The position numbers were made by a program, and so were the translations under genes. 64,000 nucleotides of DNA from Coccinella septempunctata. Its lineage: Eukaryota; Arthropoda; Insecta; Coleoptera; Coccinellidae. The DNA lies in NCBI RefSeq assembly GCF_907165205.1, contig NC_058192.1, positions 992,001-1,056,000 on the forward strand, given 5' to 3'. The notes beneath the pieces were generated by a model. The model made no database searches and was not told where the DNA came from. It was given only the letters and a program-made list of their open reading frames with translations. Within the stretch, counting starts at the first letter, position 1. The number at the start of each line of letters is the position of its first letter. Below, in pieces: positions 9,701-21,700 of this stretch.

Positions 9701-12700
9701 GATTTATCTAAACTCACGCAGTGAAAACAATAAAACCAATCAACCAACCTGGTTGTTCAATATTTCTTTATACTCTCAGGAGATTTAAATGAGAACTTCC
9801 ATGGGCTTTCTTGAAATAAAACGTCACATTTTTTTTCAGCGAGGAACTTGCTATGAAGATAGGACTCACGGAGGCAAGGATACAAGTAAGTATTTCATTA
9901 AATATATTTTATTCATCATTGGATTATTGATCAAAAGCTTGATAGCAATTATAAAAATAATATCTAGCCTATAACAACAGGAAACCCTAAGGATTGAGAT
10001 AAAAAGTCTGGGGAACAAACTCAAATAAAGTTGAATAGAAGATCTTTGTAGAAACATATGCTCGTAGTGGCATCAGTAAAAAGCATGATTACGAATATAG
10101 AAAGAATAGTTAAGAAACAAACTGAATATATGTATGGCAATGAGCTCATTAAACATCTACGAGAAAGCAAAGAGAGATGTCATTCCCTTTTTGCGAGAAC
10201 AAAGATTAATTTAATGTCTTGCATTTAATTGAATATGTACTGGCAAATTGGTTTCGTAATTGGATTAATACAGACACTTCTTCAACCGTGATTATACGTA
10301 TAGCTACACTCAATTTATTTGCAGTGGTGTGGCGTTTCCTGAAAAGCGCTCAATTTGTATATTATGCGTAGAATGCTCAGCGGAGCTCTGGAAAACTACA
10401 GGTTGTCTCTCGACATTTCTATTTGCGGAATATAAGAATTTTGTTCTGCGTTTTGTCGGCTATATTTGTTGATTGAAGAAGAATCTTAAACAGTCCCAAA
10501 TCTCAATCTCACGTGGTAGAATTAGAAAAATGAAGGCCAGAAGTCATCTGCTTCTGAAGGTATTTTCGGAAGGTAAACCCTTATAATATATACAATTAGC
10601 TCTCTAGGAACAGTATAGAACCTCCGCCGCTGTATGAGTACCTATCCATTATTGTCTGTGTAATCAATTTGCATTCACAAATGAATTCATGCAGATTGAT
10701 TTGTGAGCCTCAATCGAGAATAGTTACACGGTAAATAATCAATGAAGTAATTGTTCAATGTCTGAATGAAAAAATCATGCTCCAATTGTGTTAGTATAGA
10801 TTTGGGTTCGGTGATAACACATTCGTACTCATTTCATAATATAATTCTCTATCTACTTCCACATGGTGTTTACTGAAGATGCGGAGAGAGATGCAATGAG
10901 TATTTTCTACTCTTTGAGGCAGTTTTTCTTGGAAACAGTCAGACCAGGCCTTCCATTTTCTCTCAGATACTCCAAGGTTTCAGAAGGTGTGATTTGCAGC
11001 TACAAATTTGCATCTCCAAGAAGTTTTAAAGGGTGATTACCCCTAAAAACACCCCTAAAACATGAGATAAATACTCATTTTTGAAACCGAACGTCTCAGA
11101 AGTGGTGAATATTTTACCCCCGCTTCCTCGCATGATATTGCTGTTTGAAATAAAGGATCGCCATATCTTAAACAACCAATAACCATGGAAACCATGCGTT
11201 TTTGTACTGTTAAATCTTGAAACAACCTTCACAAAGAAATTCTTCGAATGATTCATATTCTGTAGATTGCAGAGGAAGTGGAGCAATTCCAGTCTCATCA
11301 TCCCATTCATTAAATCTCTAAGCATCGAGACAAGTGCTCAAAATTAACTCCTCGATCGGAGAGAGAGATCTAGATTAACCGATTCCTGGGACGCTGGGCG
11401 CTGATCGGCAATATCATCATCATCTCTAGCGACTACTGGTCCCATTAAGGTATGACAGCCAATCAAAATTACCGGGATTGTTGGCCTGTAATTACTCCGG
11501 ATTAAAGTCCATTATAAACTGAAACAAGGCGAAAAAAAGGCCGAAATTTCCGAATCATGCTGGAAATAAGAATATGATTATGTGATAACAGAGAGCGGTC
11601 GGACCTTTCAATCGATCAATCACAATGGATCCGCGTGTTCCGCGGCCAATTAAACCATATCGATGGTATCTGGAGGACTCGATTCGATTAAGATGAGTTA
11701 TGGCCCGGAAAAATGTGCAGAATCATGTTAACCGTGTTCAGCAACAGTACATGATACCACTTTTAATGGGACGGTTGTATTAGAGGCTTTAATTCGTTGC
11801 TGCTCGGCCTTTGTATCGCTTTATTAGATTTACGGTGGCAAAAAACGCGGGGATGAGGCGGCTTTTTGTTCGTTTTCAGTCTTAGTTTAATCGTGACTCT
11901 GGATTGGACGATGCGTGGTTAATTGATTGGTGTTGGAGAACGGCGCTGTTTCCGTTTTTTCAACGTTAGATCTGATGTCTTCACGTTTTACGTTGTGTGT
12001 TATATGATACATATCCTCGAAGAACAACTCTTCTAGTAATGAATCTGAGAATTTCATTCATTTCGGCAGAATTGTTCGGTCTTGAGGAAGTTTTAACTGA
12101 ACCCAACTTTTTGGGAATTTTTCGAAGGTCAGCTTTAGAGTAGTTTTCCTTCCAGGATAATTGTCGTAGATCTAAACGAGATACATATTCTGAAAGAACA
12201 ATTCTTCTAGTTATAAATCTGAGAAGTTCATCCATGTCGGCGCAACCGTTCGGTCTTGAGGAAGTTTCAACTGAACCCAACTTTTTGGGAATTTTTCGAA
12301 GGTCAGCTTTGGAGTAGTTTTTCTTCCAGGATAATTGTCGTAGATCTAAACGTGATACATATTCTGAAAGAACAATTCTTCTAGTTATAAATCTGAGAAG
12401 TTCATCCATGTCGGCGTAACCGTTCGGTCTTGAGGAAGTTTCAACTGAACCCAACTTTTTGGGAATTTTTCGAAGGTCAGCTTTAGAGTAGTTTTTCTTC
12501 CAGGATAATTATTGTAGATCTAAATGTGATACATATTCTGAAAGAGCAACTCTTCTAGTAATAAATCTGAGAATTTCATCCATTTCGGCAGAATTGTTCG
12601 GTCTTGAGGAAGTTTTAACTGAACCCAACTTTTTGGGAATTTTTCGAAGGTCAGCTTTAGAGTAGTTTTCCTTCCAGGATAATTGTCGTAGATCTAAACG

Positions 12701-15700
12701 AGATACATATTCTGAAAGAACAATTCTTCTAGTTATAAATCTGAGAAGTTCATCCATGTCGGCGCAACCGTTCGGTCTTGAGGAAGTTTCAACTGAACCC
12801 AACTTTTTGGGAATTTTTCGAAGGTCAGCTTTGGAGTAGTTTTTCTTCCAGGATAATTGTCGTAGATCTAAACGTGATACATATTCTGAAAGAACAATTC
12901 TTCTAGTTATAAATCTGAGAAGTTCATCCATGTCGGCGCAACCGTTCGGTCTTGAGGAAGTTTCAACTGAACCCAACTTTTTGGGAATTTTTCGAAGGTC
13001 AGCTTTAGAGTAGTTTTTCTTCCAGGATAATTATTGTAGATCTAAATGTGATACATATTCTGAAAGAGCAACTCTTCTAGTAACAAACCTGAGAATTTCA
13101 TCCATTTCGGCAGAATTGTTCGGTCTTGAGGAAGTTTTAACTGAACCCAACTTTTTGGGAATTTTTCGAAGGTCAGCTTTAGAGTAGTTTTCCTTCCAGG
13201 ATAATTGTCGTAGATCTAAACGAGATACATATTCTGAAAGAACAATTCTTCTAGTTATAAATCTGAGAAGTTCATCCATGTCGGCGCAACCGTTCGGTCT
13301 TGAGGAAGTTTCAACTGAACCCAACTTTTTGGGAATTTTTCGAAGGTCAGCTTTGGAGTAGTTTTTCTTCCAGGATAATTGTCGTAGATCTAAACGTGAT
13401 ACATATTCTGAAAGAACAATTCTTCTAGTTATAAATCTGAGAAGTTCATCCATGTCGGCGCAACCGTTCGGTCTTGAGGAAGTTTCAACTGAACCCAACT
13501 TTTTGGGAATTTTTCGAAGGTCAGCTTTAGAGTAGTTTTTCTTCCAGGATAATTATTGTAGATCTAAATGTGATACATATTCTGAAAGAGCAACTCTTCT
13601 AGTAATAAATCTGAGAATTTCATCCATTTCGGCAGAATTGTTCGGTCTTGAGGAAGTTTTAACTGAACCCAACTTTTTGGGAATTTTTCGAAGGTCAGCT
13701 TTAGAGTAGTTTTCCTTCCAGGATAATTGTCGTAGATCTAAACGAGATACATATTCTGAAAGAACAATTCTTCTAGTTATAAATCTGAGAAGTTCATCCA
13801 TGTCGGCGCAACCGTTCGGTCTTGAGGAAGTTTCAACTGAACCCAACTTTTTGGGAATTTTTCGAAGGTCAGCTTTGGAGTAGTTTTTCTTCCAGGATAA
13901 TTGTCGTAGATCTAAACGTGATACATATTCTGAAAGAACAATTCTTCTAGTTATAAATCTGAGAAGTTCATCCATGTCGGCGCAACCGTTCGGTCTTGAG
14001 GAAGTTTCAACTGAACCCAACTTTTTGGGAATTTTTCGAAGGTCAGCTTTAGAGTAGTTTTTCTTCCAGGATAATTATTGTAGATCTAAATGTGATACAT
14101 ATTCTGAAAGAGCAACTCTTCTAGTAACAAACCTGAGAATTTCATCCATTTCGGCAGAATTGTTCGGTCTTGAGGAAGTTTTAACTGAACTCAACTTTTT
14201 GGGAATTTTTCGAAGGTCAGTTTTAGAGTAGTTTTTCTTCCAGGATAATTATCGTAGATCTAAACGTGATACATATTCTGAAAGAACAATTCTTCTAATT
14301 ATAAATCTGAGAAGTTCATCCATGTCAGCGCAACCGTTCGGTCTTGAAGAAGTTTTAACTGGTCCCATCTTTTTGGGAATTTTTCGAAGGTCAGCGTATC
14401 TTTCAGGAAAATTATCGTAGAACCAAATGTGGTACATATTCTGAAACAACAATTTGTCTAGTAATAAATCTGAGAATTTCAGCCATCTCGGCACAACATT
14501 TCATATCTCAATGACCTTCTCTAAGTTTTTTGTAGACTAAAAACGACATATTTACTCGGGATATTGGCATATGACTGCTCTGTACTTCATGTCAATGCAC
14601 AGAGATATAGAAAATTGAATTTCTGGCAACACGTCATAAATGACAACGCGTGTGATTAATTTCCTCGGTTGCGCTGAATAAAAACTGCCTCAAAATGACA
14701 CAATTAGCACACGCCGTTAATTAACATAAAATAAATATCAATCAAACCGAATTTGTGTTGAAACCGATACATGGTTTGTCGAGCCACTAGTTTTTCTCAT
14801 TTCTAGGCCGTCGAGAAGACCATAATTGGTGCTATCGAGGCAATGAGGTATTTTCTGATTCGAATATTAACATAAATACTAGTTTTACTCTTCAACAATG
14901 ACGGAAATACCCGAGCGATGGAAAATTAAATCTCATTAAATAAATGCGCCTAATCTGCTATCAAGCCGCTCTTGTCATGGCTCCAGGTAGACTTTTTGAT
15001 TTATTAATCGACTCTGATTGATGCACTCTGGACAATTTCCTTTCAGATGAAAATTGACGGCAGTTGAGGTTCAGCGATGAGTGTTGTTATTATTTTTTAA
15101 TGACGAATTAGTCACTTTAATTATCAACTAGTTCCTGTTGACTCATCTTAGCAACAAATCGATGTTGCTCAGTGGGAAAATTCAAAGATTTTTCAATCAT
15201 ACAATTTGCCGCAATTTTTTTGCTAGCAAGTTTGTTTTCCCCTCTTTCAATAGCATTTTGTCAATGAGTTGCAGGTCTTTATCAGTTGATCTGAACGTCC
15301 ACTGTCTTATTTTACGGTAATTTCTGCATCGCTGGGGTTTTATGACATTATAAAATTAAGTGAATATCCTATAACTATCGGTATTTTTTCGGATAGCTTG
15401 GAAACGGGAACGTATCATGGAGTTTCGGTCCATTAAATGAACATTAATTGGAATATCTGTTTAATTCTGTGTGGCAGTAGAGACTCGAGGAAGTTTGGCA
15501 TTTTTCGAACGATGGTTTATTGCAGATTTAACTGGATGTTTCCAATCCAGGAGGATTGATTTATGATTCGATTACGATCAGTTGATTTTTCTACCTCTAG
15601 GAGTTCTGTTTCAATCCCTTCCTTGAGTTGATTTTTTCCACAACGATACTTCAATTTGCATTTCGTTTTCTCATGAGGGAAATACGTCGTTCTTACTCTG

Positions 15701-18700
15701 CTCTCTTTTTCTGGAAACCTCTGAACATAACTTGATGAAAAAGGAGTATCATTCAGCGATGAACTAAGTTCAGTGTGAAAAATTAACAAATAAAAATCAT
15801 TATATCGAAAAATTGGTCTATTGTTCAATAAACTACTCAGCGAGTAAAATTTTCATTTAGTTACAGGGTTTACAAAGGTATCTATAGGAAATTCAAGGTG
15901 AAAATAGTTGTAAAAATCGAAGGGTCCATCTAAAATTGTTTTACCTACGGCAGCTTCCCTTTGATCTTTCATCGAAGTATATAATGTAACGCTTATACCG
16001 CAGCAGACAGTCGTTATCCTCTAGCATCGGATAACGTAGTGTAAATAAGATGAATACCATACAGATCGTGATGCAGAGCATCATCCCATGGACCAGGACC
16101 GGTCGAGGCAGAGCGACCCGCTGCGTCCGAAATTGGTTCAAAGCTATCCCACTGCGCCAAACCACAGAAACTACATTATAACAAACTAGCATATTGTTTC
16201 AAAAGTAAGCGGCATCCTTTAAGTTCCACTAACGAAACGTCTGTTGTGATGCCGTTAATTTAATTACGATTCGGCTTTTTATAAACCTGGCATTATGTGG
16301 AAACACGCACTCTGCATAAAAAACACACGGAGAAAATATTCGTGATTCAGATTTTTCTTCGATCAATCTGACTACTCTAGTAGGTTCTAGATCTAGGCAA
16401 TCAGGATTAGACCTGTACAGGTCGAAAATTCACCAGGTATATGCAATTGCATCTCCGGTTGTAAAAACGGTGACCTCAATGGAAAACACCAAGAACCCAC
16501 AGTTCTCGAGAAATGGAGACTTGTAATTTACTCAATTAACCTAATCGTCCAAGTCCGTGACTGCTACTCGAGTAGTGTCGAAAAAATCGTCACAAAATGA
16601 CTCGCTTCCTTCTACGCTCTGTCATTTTCACACAACAGGTGCCTTTTCGTAACATATTTTTGTCTTGGGACCTTTGTCAACGGGAATTTCGAAAACGTTC
16701 TCGCCTATGTATACCACGGATGGTTAATCTCTTTTTAAGTATCTGAAGAAGCATCAGAACATGTTGATATAGCTACCTACACTTATCGAAGAACTGTGGT
16801 GTAGGGATATTCAATATTCTCTTAAATTATATATTGAAATCCAAAATTGTTGAGGCTGATTAATCTATCGATGAAAATCAAGGTACTGCAAAAATGCTTC
16901 ACGAAGGAAACGCGTCGTTGATTGAATTTCTTGGGCACAGGACCGGAATATTTCTATCAGTGTTAATGAGTGTATATCCTCGAACAATGTTGAATATATA
17001 ATGCCCGACTATGAAACGAAAATAATTCCCCACACCTCATAAAGACGTATCATTAAACTTTAGCCATGTCATAAAACATAAATTAGCAGCTCATAACTCC
17101 ATAATTGATGGTTTTCAACCGTGGAGCAATCATTGTTTTAGTACATCTAATAAAATTCGATTCGATAACGGTGCTTGTTCGCTAATTATCGATAATGGGT
17201 TCAATTAGTATAATGAAATTTCGGACTTGGTTAATTACGGAATTCATTAATTCATCAGATGTATAGATAAATTGATAGATAGTTCATGTTTTGAGTTTTT
17301 TCACGTATTATAAACCAGGAAAGATAGCCTGAGTGACATTTGTTGGAAATTAGGTTGGTTTGGGATAAGTTCTTCTTCAATGGAAGGCACTAGGCACTTT
17401 GTTAAACAACCCGTATATTGTTTCAATTTATTTAAAGGAGGTTGATTTATATTATCAAAGATATCAAACCAGGACAGACCAAAAAGGAAAGAAATATCTT
17501 CTTCCTTAAAGATGCTTATATACAGTTACAGTATATTGGTTCCAATATCGAAGTTTTACACTGTCGAACACTACTGGGATTTGTCATTCAACACTCTGAC
17601 TGACAGCACTAATATTGTCGACTAAACCAATCGCATTTGACATATTTATTGTCGTCAAGAATTCTGAATAGTAAGGGATTGGGTTTTGCTTAAATTGCTC
17701 TAATTTATCTCAAGAACATTAGAAGTGTTAAACAAATAACTAATTTCTTCTACGTTGGCGACAGAATTTTCTTTGCATGTGAACAAACGAATTTATGAGA
17801 GCTGACATAGATATTTTTATCATCAAGTTTTAAAAAGTCAAAATTGTCACGATGTTACTATTGACTATTGCTTGTTTTTGAAAAATTTTTTGTGAGAATG
17901 GAATAATTTGAAAACGAAACTTGCTCTGGTCTATCGAGCTGTACTATTCTGGCTTCATTCTCTGTTTATGTCAGAATTTCGGACCATATTTCCAACGGTA
18001 TACCAGCAAACGATCTTTAACCTTTCCACTCCGAATAGAAGTCGATGGAATGTCCAGGAAAATAATGAATAGCTCTATGATTGTATCCATGCGGGCGGAA
18101 CTCACTCATTATTTCTCATATTTATTCAATTTTTTATCAATTATCCCTCTGGTCGCATAAAAACACCGACTTCGTTTCTTGTGAAACACACACGCTGAAA
18201 CAGAATTTACGATCGAGGTATTTTCCAAGAACAGGAGTTTCCTTCGTAAATGAATATTCATTAAGTAATCCAATATGAATATTCAGTCCAGATAATTACT
18301 TCATATCGAATTTTCCTCGACACGTTATAATTATTCGAATCGATGTATAACGTAAAAACGACGAACAAATCGAATTGAAGTGAACCGTACGATTTGAGAT
18401 AATTTCAATCGTTTTTATAGTAGAGAAATAGGTATGTCATACGTGAAAATACGGAAAAATGAGCTGCCAACTTATTTAAGTACCTACCTAGTTATAATTT
18501 GATTACGTAAAGAACAGGGAGAGACAGTATTTTGAAAGTGCATGCAGAGTCAAGATATTCTCTTTTATCAAGAGGAGGTATAGAGGAGTTTTATGCAAAA
18601 TCTCATTGTGGCTCATAATAAAAAGTGTTTAAAAGGCTACATCGCCATTCTCAGGGGTGAGGGGATTGTAACCACGGAAGAGACAGCCTCCTGGCAGAAA

Positions 18701-21700
18701 CCAAAATATAGAGTTGTGCCCAAATTTTGTCACATAAATGAGGACAGACAATATTTTCATGGAACCGATGACAAGCTCGGACGGTAATGAGAACCGTGAA
18801 ATTTCCGAACTGTAGATTTATCGGAGATTAACATACTTTAATTTGTGGCATATAATAACGCGTTCGTCGGTAATTTGCCTCCATCAGCGTACACCCAGAC
18901 GTGGTCAACACGAACGGAACATAGTTAAAAATCGTCCGTAATATCCCAGGGAGGGTGTGGTCTCATAATGAACTTTTATAAAAATTTCCTCGACTGTTAC
19001 AAACGGTTTAATGTGTTCGCCTTTGTGAATGAACATTTTGCGTAGGTATAATTTAATAATGAATAATAATATGTTAGCTTGCCCGCATAACACTTTACGT
19101 TTCACCTGGAACTTCAGGGACCGTTTCGTTTCCTCTCTCATTACAAAATTCAAATTGATTGGCAGGTAGGTTCCCTTTTTTAATTGAACAGCGTGAGGGT
19201 CGATTAGAAGGAAATCATATGCATCGGGATATCATCATTCATCACTTCGATAGTAATTTCTCATTTTACCTAGCGTTTCTTTCATGATGGCTTATGCCGA
19301 GAAACGGTGTTTTTCGTAAACCCATGTTTTGGATCTTGACGCTAAAACGTTTTGGAGCACGAACAGTTATTAGCTGCAATTTCGCTCTCGGATTTATTGG
19401 AAATCGCTTCTGTTTCAAGCTCTGGTGGCTATATTTAAAACGAGAAGGGTTTTGAGCGCCTATCGACTTGAAACCAATCTGCCATGGACTCGCCATCCGA
19501 CCAAAGCTCTCCGGATGCCATATTATGAAACTCTTTTCTTCTATTCTCCATTGATCCGAGGTATTTGGTCTTTGGTCTAACCTGAGTCGATTTTTCGTTG
19601 GAAAAAGAAAAATAGCCACTGGTTCCACAATTTTCTGTTCAAATATAATCGAACGAATAATTATTTTCTATAATGAAGTCAAAAACACATATTTTTGAGT
19701 AGAACAACTTGTAGAGTAGATTTTGGCACCCTTAACCCAAGGAAAATCCTGATACATTCGATGTTGCGTTCAATTCGAACTTTTCCTGGTATAGAATGCT
19801 TAGTTGGGGAACCGACGATGCTGAATCGGGATTTACTCGAGCGTCGTGGAGATCTAGTGGATTTTGAAGATTAGATTGTAGAAAGAAATAAAGGTTCGAC
19901 CATGTATGTACTTTCAGCGGTGGGGAAAGCGTCTACAGGGTCTCAAAGATGTAAACAAAAATCGTCAGGTGTAGATACTCGAGCGTGTCAGATTAAGATA
20001 CTGTATATGCCCTACATGTCTCTGATAATGAATTCATGCTTATCTGACAGTTTTGCGCGGTGGGACTGGCCGTACGGTAGTGTTGAAAATGGTAAAAAAA
20101 AATTTCCAGCGTGTCAGATTTTTAGTGGATGTGTTAATTGGACCCAAAGGAAGCTACTTTTCAAGGGACTGACAATTTGGACGTGACGCAAGGCCACAGC
20201 GAGCGGTCCTTTGAAAATGTAAAAAAAAATCGTTACTTGTACATACTCGAGCGTGTCAGATTTTCATACAAATGGTTAATCTCGGTGTTGTTGACGTGCT
20301 GACCCATTAAATTGACACTAATCAGGTGGGGTTTTCTTAATCTGTCACTTTTAAGATGATAAAAATGCTTTTTTTTCGAATATTGCCCTGCCTGTACCTC
20401 TAATCGTTTTTGTATTCATTATGAAAGTTGTAGATAATAAAATTCTACATAACCTTTGTCTGAAGCAATTTTACATACTCTTAACCATTCTCGAGTTAGA
20501 GGGCAATAAGGGCGAGAAGCTTAGCCACACACGCGAAAGGACAAGGTCAATATGGAATCCCAGTCTAATCTACATTCATCCAATTGTCAAGATGACAATC
20601 AATGACAATTTCGAAATTAGTCACGAAAATTTTAGTGTTGTCTGTGACTGAACCTTAGAATGTACTATTTTTCAACCGAGTGAATTTTCGCTTCAGCATC
20701 AGCATGTATCGCTAAACACCTCGCATTAATCGCCATATATCTCAAAAACGTTTGAACGTAGAAAAAATTGCTTGGGACAAAATTCGTAGAAAATGTTATG
20801 CTCTACAACTTTTATAATGAATGCGAAAAAGATTTGAAGCCCAGAGGAGGAAATAAGTCAAAAAAACTGATTTTTGTGACCTTCATGGGCAATTTTTATT
20901 GTTTCGTCTTGCTAAAACTGTCAGAGTATACTTTTTCCGTTATTCTTGAATCATTAGCTTCAAAATAAGAAAAAACTCCACCGCGTTCGGGAATGTACAC
21001 GTGACGTTTTTTTTTGCAACTTTGGCGCTCTCCAACACATTTTCGACACGCTTAAATTGTCAGATTAAGAGAATATATACTTTTCAACATGTAATTAACC
21101 ACATATATCTCAATCTGACACTCTCGAGTATGTACAATGATCGTTTTTTTTTACTATTCTGACAGGCTGTCCTAGACAATTCCCCCTATAAACAGGTCAA
21201 ACTTTTAGTAGAGGTACTCTACAGGGTCCAAGCTATGTTCCCTCTTCGGCTCCCCAACTAGAAGTGCTCCTCTGAATTAATGAACCCATTCTCTCCCCCA
21301 TCTATCGAGAAGCAAGACATGACTCCTAGACGATTAAGCCCTAATCTAACATGTAGTCCCAGTCTGTTTCCCCGGAATTTATCGCGTCGTGAACCGTCAA
21401 ATCCGTGAGCCTTGGAGCCGCCGGATCAGATAAAATCCAACAACAATATACCGGAATAAAAAAAGGCCAGAGAACACGACAAATAATTTGTAGAAATCCA
21501 CCGTATCTGCGTGAGTGAAACTGTACTACCTGCTGTTTTATAACGCCGGCGACTCCAATAAAAATAAATAATAAGGACTTTAATACACCCTTTCGTTCCT
21601 GCGGCACACGAATTACGAATTTTCCTGGAAGTTGAAATATTGCGGGTTCGGAGGGAAAGCACCGAGCTTTCGCAGTGCGTCGCATGTTTCTGCAGCGAAA

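Noticed and set aside
12509..14020. Three identical 155-codon minus-strand frames (and 11981-12454) as a repeated protein gene
   Set aside because: They are the translated satellite: the monomer length is a multiple of three, the frames end wherever the third monomer type brings a stop, and there is no splice, promoter or domain support.
19266..19628. 120-codon minus-strand frame in al intron 2
   Set aside because: No domain, start context or neighbouring exon recognised.
21341..21685. 114-codon minus-strand frame in al intron 2
   Set aside because: Plausible composition but no similarity recognised, and an overlapping frame is also open; a chance frame in GC-richer intron sequence is more likely.
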